7,667 nt of DNA, from NCBI GenBank assembly GCA_047611425.1, contig JBLFWJ010000159.1:1-7667 (forward strand). Reading direction: 5' to 3'. The first letter of the stretch is position 1. The number at the start of each line of letters is the position of its first letter. Below, in pieces: positions 1 to 5,850 of this stretch. The position numbers and the translations under genes are program-made. This DNA is from JBLFWJ01 sp047611425 (GTDB lineage: Bacteria; Bacteroidota; Bacteroidia; UBA10329). A model generated the notes under the pieces. That model was not told the DNA's origin. It saw only the letters and a program-made list of their open reading frames with translations, and searched no databases.

Positions 1-102
1 GTCCTTGTCCACTCTATTTCCTGCAAACGCGAAATACGCTCGGTAGATTAACGCGAACGCGTCAAGTAGAAATAATCTTTTGTCTTCTTTAGTTTCTTCC
101 AT
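1..102 (-). CDS. polA: DNA polymerase I, N-terminal fragment (cut by window edge)
   Basis: Only the first 34 codons are present, reading from the ATG at 102-100 off the left edge. The peptide begins MEETKEDKRLFLLDAFALIY and continues RAYFAF. It resembles the start of the PolA 5'-3' exonuclease (FEN-like) domain, where an L(V/L)D...(L/I)YRAY.AF segment carries the first metal-binding Asp (here D14). PolA fills gaps and removes primers during replication and repair in the cytoplasm. The start codon directly abuts the left arm of the inverted repeat (103-130), so its leader, including any ribosome-binding signal, lies inside that repeat. The sequence before the ATG is A/T rich (TATAA) with no Shine-Dalgarno motif. 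It lies on the same strand as, and downstream of, acs and the GxxExxY gene. I saw no TAnnTTTG box of its own, so read-through from acs is possible. The call rests on a short but characteristic segment; another FEN-fold 5' nuclease is the main alternative. Confidence 0.8.
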   Translation of the reverse strand, partial: MEETKEDKRLFLLDAFALIYRAYFAFAGNRVDKD

Positions 103-130
103 TTATAGAACACAGATTTGGCTGATTGAA
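103..130 (+). repeat. Left arm of 28-bp inverted repeat
   Basis: The arm begins ttatagaacacagatttg at 103 and ends ctgattgaa at 130. It matches the reverse complement of 562-589 at 26 of 28 positions; the mismatches pair 121 with 571 and 128 with 564. The outer 18 bases are identical. It occupies the polA leader up to the base before the ATG. Confidence 0.92.
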
Positions 131-145
131 CAGATAAACCTGATT

Positions 146-541
146 TTATTTAAGTCTGTTTTCGAATACTTTTCGTTTATGTTCAGGCTTCTTTCCGAAG
201 TTCAACAAGAGCCCTACTTCAACGTCTGTAGCTCGCAGGTAATTAAGTAATTGAGCCTCATGCTCATCGGCAATTGTGGAGCAGGCTTTCAATTCAACAA
301 TTACTTGGTTTTCAACCAAGAGATCAGCAAAGTAATTCCCGACTTCAACCTCCTCATAGAACACTTTAATCGGCACTTGTGCTTTGCTCGATAATGCAAG
401 TCGTTCAAGTTCAATCAGCATCGCATTCTCGTAAACCTTTTCCAAAAATCCATAGCCTAACTCATTGTAAACATTATAGAATGCTTTGATAATTTGACCC
501 GTAAGCTCAGAATGAAGATATTCAGTTTTAGTATCTGTCAT
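146..541 (-). CDS. GxxExxY protein (PD-(D/E)xK nuclease-fold family)
   Basis: This 131-residue protein carries the family's naming motif at residues 31-37 (GFLEKVY: G31, E34, Y37). A PD-(D/E)xK-like core follows: D73 in YFADLLVE, E83-L-K85 in VIVELKA, then H94..Q97...Y101 in the next helix, like the Q-x-x-x-Y of related nucleases. Length matches the usual 120-130 residues. No signal peptide or membrane segment is seen. The family's biological role is not established; the apparent E...D...ExK residues suggest metal-dependent nucleic acid cleavage, which is inference. I chose the ATG at 541. The longer reading frame to 574 would need a TTG start inside the inverted repeat and adds 11 poorly conserved-looking residues. 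The gene sits alone between the arms of a 28-bp inverted repeat, between acs and polA, all on one strand. This suggests it travels as a single-gene cassette. Confidence 0.88.
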   Translation of the reverse strand: MTDTKTEYLHSELTGQIIKAFYNVYNELGYGFLEKVYENAMLIELERLALSSKAQVPIKVFYEEVEVGNYFADLLVENQVIVELKACSTIADEHEAQLLNYLRATDVEVGLLLNFGKKPEHKRKVFENRLK

Positions 542-561
542 TTTGAAATCATGACCATCAT

Positions 562-589
562 TTGAATCAGTCAAATCTGTGTTCTATAA
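562..589 (-). repeat. Right arm of 28-bp inverted repeat
   Basis: This is the reverse-complement partner of 103-130. The outermost bases 587-589 are the final Leu codon of acs and 584-586 are its TAG stop, so this arm encodes the end of acs. An in-frame TTG at 574-572, inside the arm, lies upstream of the GxxExxY start but is unlikely to be used. Confidence 0.92.
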
Positions 590-2482
590 TCCAGCTCCGG
601 CCTTAATTTCTTCAACAACACTTGGGTCAAGGAGGGTGGAGGTGTCCCCAAGATTCGCCACATCACCTTCAGCCACTTTCCTCAATATTCTCCTCATAAT
701 CTTGCCTGACCTAGTCTTCGGTAATCCAGAAACGACTTGGACTTTATCTGGTTTTGCAATTGGCCCAATAATCTCGATTACCGTAGCATTGATTTCCTTC
801 ATGAAGGCATCCATGTCAGATGGCGTTTCATGGCAAATCGCGTAAGCGTAGATGCCTTGACCTTTGATGTCATGAGGATATCCGACAACTGCAGTCTCTA
901 CAACATTCGGGTGTTCGTCAATGGCGGCTTCAATTTCAGCGGTACCAAAACGATGACCGCTAACGTTTATCACGTCATCAACCCGACCGGTAATTCTGTA
1001 GTATCCGTCAGCATCTCTTCTGCAGCCGTCACCTGTAAAGTACTTGCCCGGATAAGTTGAGAAATAGACCTGCTTGCAGCGGTCGTGATCACCGTAGGTA
1101 GTGCGAAGCATGCTCGGCCAAGGGAACTTCATGCAGAGGTTTCCTTGCACATCGTTGCCCTCAATTTCATTTCCATCGGCATCAACCAAACAAGGCTGAA
1201 CCCCAGGAAGAGGCAGGGTGGCGTAGCTTGGTTTTAGCGGAGTTATTCCAGCCAAAGGAGAAATCAGAATTCCGCCTGTTTCGGTTTGCCACCAAGTATC
1301 TACAATCGGACACTTGCCCTTTCCAATGTGATCATTGTACCAATGCCAAGCCTCTTCATTAATCGGCTCACCTACTGATCCAAGAACTCGAAGCGAGTCC
1401 AATTTGTATGGATTTACGAAGTCCAAACCTTTAGCTTCCAAAGCACGAATTGCTGTCGGGGCTGTATAGAAAAGGTTGATTTGGTGCTTGTCACAAATCT
1501 CCCAGAATCGCCCAGCATCTGGCCACGTTGGAACGCCTTCAAACATTACGGTTGTTGCGCCTGCCAAAAGTGGCCCGTAAACGATGTAAGTGTGGCCAGT
1601 TATCCAGCCAATATCTGCTGTACACCAATAGACATCTCCTTCCTGATATTGAAAAACGTTTCTGAAACTGTACTCGGCATAAACCATGTAACCGCCACAA
1701 GAGTGAACTACGCCTTTAGGCTTTCCAGTTGAACCTGAAGTGTAAAGCACGAACAGTTTGTCTTCGCTGTCCATTACTTCGGCATCGCAATCGTTGTCAA
1801 CTTGGTCGAGCTCCTCATGTAGCCAAACATCTCGGCCTTCTTTCATGGTTACTTCGGTACCCGTTCTTTTTAGAACGATGCATTTTGCAATGCTTGGACA
1901 AGTCTCCAAAGCCTTGTCAACGATGCTTTTTAACTCGATGGTTTTTGCTCCTCTATAACCTCCATCAGCAGTAACAACAATATTGCAGCTGGCATCATTG
2001 ATTCGGTCGTCCAATGATCTTGCAGAGAACCCTGCAAACACAACCGAGTGGATTGCACCGATCCTAGCACACGCCAAAGTGGCTACAGCAAGCTCGGGAG
2101 TCATCGGCATGTAAAGGCAAATACGATCACCTTTCTTGGCCCCATTTCTTTTGAGGACGTTGGCAAATTTGCAAACGCGTTCATGCAATTCATTGTAGGT
2201 TATTTCTACAGCATCCTCCTTCGGATCATTCGGCTCCCAAAGGATAGCAACCTTGTCGCCTTGAGTCTCCAAATGACGATCCAAACAGTTTTCGGTGATG
2301 TTCAGTTTTCCACCCATAAACCACTTGACAGAAGGAGTATCAAATTCCCACTCTAGGGTTTTATCCCATTTCTTATGCCAGTGGAAGGTTTCAGCCTTTT
2401 CGTTCCAGAAACCATCGGGATCTGCAACGCTTTTAGCATACTGCTCGTGGTACTCCTCTAGGGAGTTAATCTTCTGAATCAT
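584..2482 (-). CDS. acs: Acetyl-CoA synthetase (AMP-forming)
   Basis: This 632-residue cytoplasmic enzyme converts acetate, ATP and CoA to acetyl-CoA, AMP and PPi through an acetyl-adenylate. It feeds scavenged acetate into the TCA cycle and lipid synthesis. An ACAS_N-type segment lies at about 8-65 (EEYHEQYAKSVADPDGFWNE). The ATP-binding loop TSGSTGKPKG is at 248-257, and TWWQTETGG at 396-404 is typical of acetate-specific members. The hinge and adenylate-binding stretch GRVDDVINVSGHR is at 499-511. The C-terminal PKTRSGKIMRR contains the catalytic Lys at 594, the residue regulated by reversible acetylation in other Acs enzymes. Length is normal for the family. The ATG at 2482 gives the standard N-terminus; an extension to 2596 would run through the upstream terminator. 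A TATATTTG box lies about 20 bp upstream. The stop codon lies inside the right arm of the inverted repeat. Downstream on the same strand are the GxxExxY gene and polA. Confidence 0.97.
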   Translation of the reverse strand: MIQKINSLEEYHEQYAKSVADPDGFWNEKAETFHWHKKWDKTLEWEFDTPSVKWFMGGKLNITENCLDRHLETQGDKVAILWEPNDPKEDAVEITYNELHERVCKFANVLKRNGAKKGDRICLYMPMTPELAVATLACARIGAIHSVVFAGFSARSLDDRINDASCNIVVTADGGYRGAKTIELKSIVDKALETCPSIAKCIVLKRTGTEVTMKEGRDVWLHEELDQVDNDCDAEVMDSEDKLFVLYTSGSTGKPKGVVHSCGGYMVYAEYSFRNVFQYQEGDVYWCTADIGWITGHTYIVYGPLLAGATTVMFEGVPTWPDAGRFWEICDKHQINLFYTAPTAIRALEAKGLDFVNPYKLDSLRVLGSVGEPINEEAWHWYNDHIGKGKCPIVDTWWQTETGGILISPLAGITPLKPSYATLPLPGVQPCLVDADGNEIEGNDVQGNLCMKFPWPSMLRTTYGDHDRCKQVYFSTYPGKYFTGDGCRRDADGYYRITGRVDDVINVSGHRFGTAEIEAAIDEHPNVVETAVVGYPHDIKGQGIYAYAICHETPSDMDAFMKEINATVIEIIGPIAKPDKVQVVSGLPKTRSGKIMRRILRKVAEGDVANLGDTSTLLDPSVVEEIKAGAGL

Positions 2483-2503
2483 TGTACGTTTTTTGAAGGG
2501 TAC

Positions 2504-2511
2504 CAAATATA
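2504..2511 (-). promoter_or_regulatory. Candidate acs promoter -7 box
   Basis: On the minus strand this reads TATATTTG, a full match to the Bacteroidota TAnnTTTG element. It would start transcription about 15 nt before the acs ATG at 2482. No clear TTG (-33) partner is found at the expected spacing, where the sequence is the stem of the upstream terminator. The box begins two bases after the terminator's T-run. Confidence 0.45.
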
Positions 2512-2512
2512 G

Positions 2513-2543
2513 AAAAAGCCCAAACCTGTCGAGGTTCGGGCTT
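2513..2543 (-). terminator. Intrinsic terminator of the collagen-like gene
   Basis: The stem arms are 2516-2527 and 2532-2543 with a 4-base loop (2528-2531). In minus-strand RNA this is AAGCCCGAACCU, CGAC, AGGUUUGGGCUU: a 12-bp stem with one G-U wobble, running into a U-run (complement of 2513-2517). On the plus strand the same position is an A-C mismatch with no T-run, so it acts for leftward transcription. The stem begins 24 bp after the collagen-like gene's stop and insulates acs. Confidence 0.88.
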
Positions 2544-2567
2544 CGCCTTAAAAAGTGATATTTTGGT

Positions 2568-3974
2568 TTACTCGAATACTTCGTACTCCCAAACAAGAGT
2601 TACGAAATACTGAGAGTCTTCTACATAACAATCGTTTCCCGGACAGGCTGCATCATCAATAAAATTGAATCCTACTCCAATTCTTTGGCCTTCGGTGAAG
2701 GTATAGTTGGTTGGCATCGTCATTGAAGCTGAACTATTTCCATCCATTACAAACGCAGTAGTGGTTGTCATCAGAGTGCCATCCACATCCATGGTAATTC
2801 TAGCTTGAAGGTCTAATCCACCATTACTATCATCTCCATTTCGGACAATCACCTTAATCAAACGGCCATTGAATGGTGCTGACCAGGCTCTTTGGTGATC
2901 GTTGCCAACTGAGTTTAGACCTCCAACCGGCCCATCATCTGCGCCATCACCATTTGCAGGGAAGTAAAGAATTCCCGTTCCATTTTGGAATGCTGAATTT
3001 AGAAATGAGTGGATTGAGAACATTCGATAGTGCCCGAAAATGGCGCCATTCACCTCCAATGGTGCAGTTGGTGCTGCTGTTCCGATGCCTACATTTCCAT
3101 TTGCCTCTATTCTCATCCTTTCAGTGGCATTGGTTCTTATGACGAAGTCTTGACTATCGTTTGTGCCAACATAGTTTGTGCTAGATGTTGTTCCACCATT
3201 TCCACCTGTTAACCATGTACCAGACGAAGTAGTTAAGGTTCCACCCCCATCCTGAACGAAGAATGTTCCATTCGGGTTAACGTCAAAATCTATGTTGTAA
3301 GAATCTGGCCCTGGAGGTCCCGTGGCACCATCCGTACCATTTGTGCCGTCAATGCCGTTTGTGCCATCAATGCCGTTAGTACCATCAATGCCATTCGTGC
3401 CATCAATGCCATTCGTGCCATCAATGCCATTTGTACCATCAATGCCATTCGTGCCGTCAATGCCATTTGTGCCATCAATGCCATTTGTACCATCAATGCC
3501 ATTTGTGCCATTAATGCCATTTGTGCCATCAGTGCCGTTTGTGCCATCAATGCCATTTGTGCCATCAGTGCCGTTTGTGCCATCAATGCCATTTGTACCA
3601 TCAGTGCCATTCGTGCCAGCCACTCCATCGATACCGTTGGTGCCTGCAGGACCCATTGGGCCAATGCCGCCAGTGGGTCCGGTTGGCCCAACAGTTCCAA
3701 TTCCAGACCCCACCTGCACCCATTGTGTTCCATCCCAATACCAGAAATTTGAATCTGTAACGTCATAAACCAAAAGCCCAGCTGCGCTAGCTATTGGCCC
3801 AATTCCTAAACGTTCAGCTGTTGACATTCTTGGAATGAGTACTCCTTTATCTGTGCTGGTAATATCCAGGATTGAGTTGATGTGTGGAGTGGTTGTACCG
3901 ATTCCTACATTGTCCTGTGCGAATGCAACCAAGGACGATGCCATTAGTGCTATAATTATTGGAATAAATCTCAT
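2568..3974 (-). CDS. Secreted collagen-like repeat protein
   Basis: The protein has 468 residues. A signal peptide covers 1-19 (MRFIPIIIALMASSLVAFA, probably cut before QDN). An N-terminal module (about 22-90) contains VGIGTTTP, ILDI, KGVLIPRM and YDVTDSNFWYWDGTQWV, a combination common in Bacteroidota surface and tail-fibre-like proteins. Residues 96-224 are 43 unbroken Gly-X-Y triplets, of which 120-215 are sixteen hexapeptides GTNGxx (mostly GTNGID). A second linker module has ERMRIEANGNVGIG (285-298). The last 150 or so residues are rich in beta-prone sequence and are unrecognised, with the only two cysteines at C444 and C449 (CPGNDC). There is no obvious type IX sorting tail. It probably forms a secreted trimeric fibre or adhesin; that role is inferred. 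The ATG at 3974 is chosen because it opens directly on the signal peptide; the longer frame to 4013 needs a TTG. Its own terminator follows at 2543-2513, so it is likely monocistronic. Confidence 0.88.
   Translation of the reverse strand: MRFIPIIIALMASSLVAFAQDNVGIGTTTPHINSILDITSTDKGVLIPRMSTAERLGIGPIASAAGLLVYDVTDSNFWYWDGTQWVQVGSGIGTVGPTGPTGGIGPMGPAGTNGIDGVAGTNGTDGTNGIDGTNGTDGTNGIDGTNGTDGTNGINGTNGIDGTNGIDGTNGIDGTNGIDGTNGIDGTNGIDGTNGIDGTNGIDGTNGIDGTNGTDGATGPPGPDSYNIDFDVNPNGTFFVQDGGGTLTTSSGTWLTGGNGGTTSSTNYVGTNDSQDFVIRTNATERMRIEANGNVGIGTAAPTAPLEVNGAIFGHYRMFSIHSFLNSAFQNGTGILYFPANGDGADDGPVGGLNSVGNDHQRAWSAPFNGRLIKVIVRNGDDSNGGLDLQARITMDVDGTLMTTTTAFVMDGNSSASMTMPTNYTFTEGQRIGVGFNFIDDAACPGNDCYVEDSQYFVTLVWEYEVFE
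3330..3617 (-). repeat. 18-bp tandem repeat, 16 units, encoding GTNGxx
   Basis: Sixteen contiguous 18-bp units lie in frame inside the collagen-like gene. On the plus strand the unit reads approximately gccatttgtgccatcaat. Variation is mostly at third positions (gcc/acc, att/gtt, tgt/cgt/agt, atc/gtc). Occasional coding changes give GTNGTD (units 1, 3, 5, 16) and GTNGIN (unit 6), while units 7-15 are all GTNGID. Gain or loss of units keeps the reading frame and would only change fibre length. The low complexity also opens long false reading frames on both strands. Confidence 0.95.
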
Positions 3975-4100
3975 GGATGGTGCGATTATAAAGCGCGAAG
4001 ATAGAGAGATCAATTTTTATAGGAGTTTAATGAAATTCGTTCTCCCGAAAGAGGTTCGGCTCCGTTCACTTTTTACTTTTGAAGCATTAAACCCCATTGA
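3975..4100. promoter_or_regulatory. Divergent regulatory region, collagen-like gene and glpD
   Basis: These 126 bp hold the upstream sequences of two divergent genes. Leftwards, TATCTTCG (4003 to 3996, minus strand) loosely resembles a Bacteroidota -7 box. A TTGATC, 17-bp gap, TATAAT arrangement (4013 to 3985) resembles a classical sigma-70 promoter, but it would leave a leader of only a few bases before 3974. Rightwards, a better box lies at 4074-4081 (separate entry). A short hairpin CCGAA/TTCGG (4045-4049 with 4055-4059) sits between the two and could be an operator half-site pair, but this is weak. No known repressor site was recognised. Confidence 0.4.
4074..4081 (+). promoter_or_regulatory. 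Candidate glpD promoter -7 box
   Basis: TACTTTTG is a full match to the Bacteroidota TAnnTTTG element. It is 19 bp before the ATG at 4101 and would give a leader of about 10-15 nt. No clean TTG lies at the -33 distance; the nearest similar sequence is gttcg at 4054-4058. Confidence 0.4.
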
Positions 4101-5726
4101 ATGTTTTCACATCTAAATCGGCCCATACAGTTGGCCGAATTATCTGATAAAGAATTTGACTTACTCGTTGTGGGTGGTGGTATAACTGGGGTTGGAATAG
4201 CCTTGGATGCGGTGTCAAGGGGTCTAACAGTGGCACTTCTGGAAAAGCAAGATTTTGGTGCAGGTACAAGCAGCCGGTCTACCAAATTAATTCATGGTGG
4301 ACTTCGATATTTGAAGCAGTTTGACTTTGACCTTGTAAGAGAAGTGGGACGAGAAAGAGCGATAGTTTATCGGAATGCTCCCCATTTAGTTTGGCCCGAA
4401 AAGATGGTGTTGCCAATAATTGAAGGCGGGTCGCTGGGAAAATTCTCTACGTCTTTAGCATTGAAGTTTTACGAATGGCTCGCAGCCGTTCCGAAAGATG
4501 ACGAGCGGGTAATGTATTCGGCCGCTGAGACGAGAATTGAGGAACCACTTTTGAAGGCCGAGAATTTGATTGGCTCGGCAATCTATACCGAATATCGTAC
4601 GGATGATGCCCGGTTGGTAATTGAAGTGGCTAAAACGGCCGTAACTAAAGGGGCCATTTTACTGAACTACGCAAATGTTGATGACTTCATTTTGGATGAT
4701 AACAATCGCGTGGCAGGCGTAGAGTTTTCGGACTTGACAACCGGTGACAATGGCAAAGTTAGAGCCAAGTATGTGGTAAACGCTGGTGGTCCATGGGTAG
4801 ATAAACTTAGATCAAAAGTTGGAGGACTTGATGGAAAAAGGCTTCATTTAACAAAAGGAGTTCACATCGTTTTTGACCGGGAGAGTTTGTCGTTAAAGCA
4901 TTCAGCGTATTTCGATGCTGGTGATGGAAGAATGGTATTTGCAGTTACCCGTGGAGCCTCGACATATGTTGGCACTACCGACACCAATTATGAAGGAAAG
5001 CTTGAAAGGCCGAGGGTTTTGAAAACCGAAGTTGACTACCTTTTGATGGCGGTGAACAAGCAATTCAACATTAATGAATTGACGATAAAGGATGTTCGGT
5101 CGTCATGGGCAGGTTTACGTCCACTCATTCACGAAGATGGAAAATCCCCAACCGAACTTTCTAGAAAGGATGAGATTTTCGAATCGGAAACGGGCTTAAT
5201 CAGTATTGCTGGCGGGAAACTGACCGGGTATAGAATGATGGCAAGCAGAACGGTAAACCTGGTTTGTTCTAAGTTCGAGAACGAGAAGACTCGGAATGCA
5301 AAATGCACAACCGAGAAATTGATGCTATCCGGGTCAGCGTTTAACAACGGAGACGTTAGTGAGTTGGCTGGAAGTTTTGAATCTGCCGGGCTTGACAAAA
5401 AAACGATGATGGAGCTGGCTAAGCGATATGGGTCAAACCTGTCGGTTGTGCTAGACTATTATGAACGAAATAATTCGGCATCAAAAGAAGACGCGTTACT
5501 TCTAGCTGAATTAGAATATTGTGTGGAACACGAGATGGTCGCAGAACTATCCGATTTCCTGATTAGGCGAACAGGGCGGCTCTATTTCTCAAAAGCTTCG
5601 GTCAATACAAAACTTGAACGGCTCAATGATCATCTCGCAGAGATGCTAAAATTGGATTATACCTCCAAAGCCAAGTCTTTAAAGGACTGCCGGCAGGAAT
5701 TCGATGCCGTCCTTCAGTTCGATTGA
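4101..5726 (+). CDS. glpD: Aerobic-type glycerol-3-phosphate dehydrogenase (FAD)
   Basis: This 541-residue FAD enzyme oxidises sn-glycerol 3-phosphate to dihydroxyacetone phosphate and passes electrons to the quinone pool at the inner face of the cytoplasmic membrane. The N-terminal dinucleotide-binding fold is at 20-48 (DLLVVGGGITGVGIALDA, ending in the acidic E48). The family signature GAGTSSRSTKLIHGGLRYL is at 53-71. Later signatures are VVNAGGPWVD, TRGASTYVGTTDTNY, RSSWAGLRPLI and IAGGKLTGYRMM, lining the FAD and substrate pocket. The C-terminal cap (DAO_C type) is from about 390 and includes EYCVEHEMVAELSDFLIRRT. No signal peptide or transmembrane helix is seen, in keeping with a peripheral membrane protein. 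The length is like the longer GlpD enzymes of Gram-positives and Bacteroidota. No glpF or glpK is in the window. It is divergent from the collagen-like gene. No good terminator follows, so it might read into the sensor gene 124 bp downstream. Confidence 0.96.
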   Translation: MFSHLNRPIQLAELSDKEFDLLVVGGGITGVGIALDAVSRGLTVALLEKQDFGAGTSSRSTKLIHGGLRYLKQFDFDLVREVGRERAIVYRNAPHLVWPEKMVLPIIEGGSLGKFSTSLALKFYEWLAAVPKDDERVMYSAAETRIEEPLLKAENLIGSAIYTEYRTDDARLVIEVAKTAVTKGAILLNYANVDDFILDDNNRVAGVEFSDLTTGDNGKVRAKYVVNAGGPWVDKLRSKVGGLDGKRLHLTKGVHIVFDRESLSLKHSAYFDAGDGRMVFAVTRGASTYVGTTDTNYEGKLERPRVLKTEVDYLLMAVNKQFNINELTIKDVRSSWAGLRPLIHEDGKSPTELSRKDEIFESETGLISIAGGKLTGYRMMASRTVNLVCSKFENEKTRNAKCTTEKLMLSGSAFNNGDVSELAGSFESAGLDKKTMMELAKRYGSNLSVVLDYYERNNSASKEDALLLAELEYCVEHEMVAELSDFLIRRTGRLYFSKASVNTKLERLNDHLAEMLKLDYTSKAKSLKDCRQEFDAVLQFD

Positions 5727-5850
5727 ACAACAATTCATTTCAACATTCTTATTTTATTGGCTGGAAACCAGAAAGTAAGATCACCCATATTCGACAAACA
5801 GCGCAACGAAAGCTGTTAACTTCGATATAAATGGTGCTCGAGAGGCGTAA
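5727..5850 (+). other. Intergenic region between glpD and the PAS sensor
   Basis: This 124-bp stretch has no convincing terminator. Two small hairpins are present: CTGG/CCAG at 5761-5771, and AACAGC/GCTGTT at 5797-5802 with 5812-5817. Neither is followed by a T-run. TAACTTCG (5817-5824) is one base off a Bacteroidota -7 box and could start the sensor transcript. GAGAGG at 5840-5845 is a plausible ribosome-binding site 5 bases before the ATG at 5851. Confidence 0.35.

Larger units (their letters stand above)
103..589 (-). mobile_element. Putative one-gene cassette bounded by inverted repeats
   Basis: The segment is 487 bp, bounded by inverted arms at 103-130 and 562-589, and holds one gene, the GxxExxY protein. 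It contains no transposase and no second gene. The outer ends fall on functional boundaries: the base before the polA ATG on one side, and the last Leu codon of acs on the other. No convincing target-site duplication is visible (the flanks are ...cttccat and tccagctcc...). Whether it moves by itself, moves in trans, or is a static palindrome-bounded gene cannot be told from one copy. The reading as mobile is inference from the repeat geometry and from GxxExxY genes occurring as multiple copies in many genomes. Confidence 0.5.

Noticed and set aside
129..160. Small hairpin (AACAGA/TCTGTT) after the GxxExxY stop as a terminator.
   Set aside because: It has only six base pairs with a large loop and no following T-run on the minus strand, and it overlaps the stop region.
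542..574. Longer GxxExxY protein starting at a TTG in the inverted-repeat arm.
   Set aside because: It needs a TTG start and adds residues not expected for the family. The ATG at 541 gives the normal length.
93..599. Target-site duplication around the inverted-repeat cassette.
   Set aside because: The flanking bases share at most one to three letters, so no duplication can be claimed.
2483..2596. N-terminal extension of acs by 38 residues.
   Set aside because: It would translate through the intrinsic terminator and the candidate promoter. The family N-terminus fits the ATG at 2482.
3290..3768. Long repetitive reading frames (VPSMPF-type on the plus strand, MALMAQ-type on the minus strand) overlapping the collagen-like gene.
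   Set aside because: They arise from the 18-bp repeat being open in several frames. The GTNGxx frame has a signal peptide and flanking domains, so the others are shadows.
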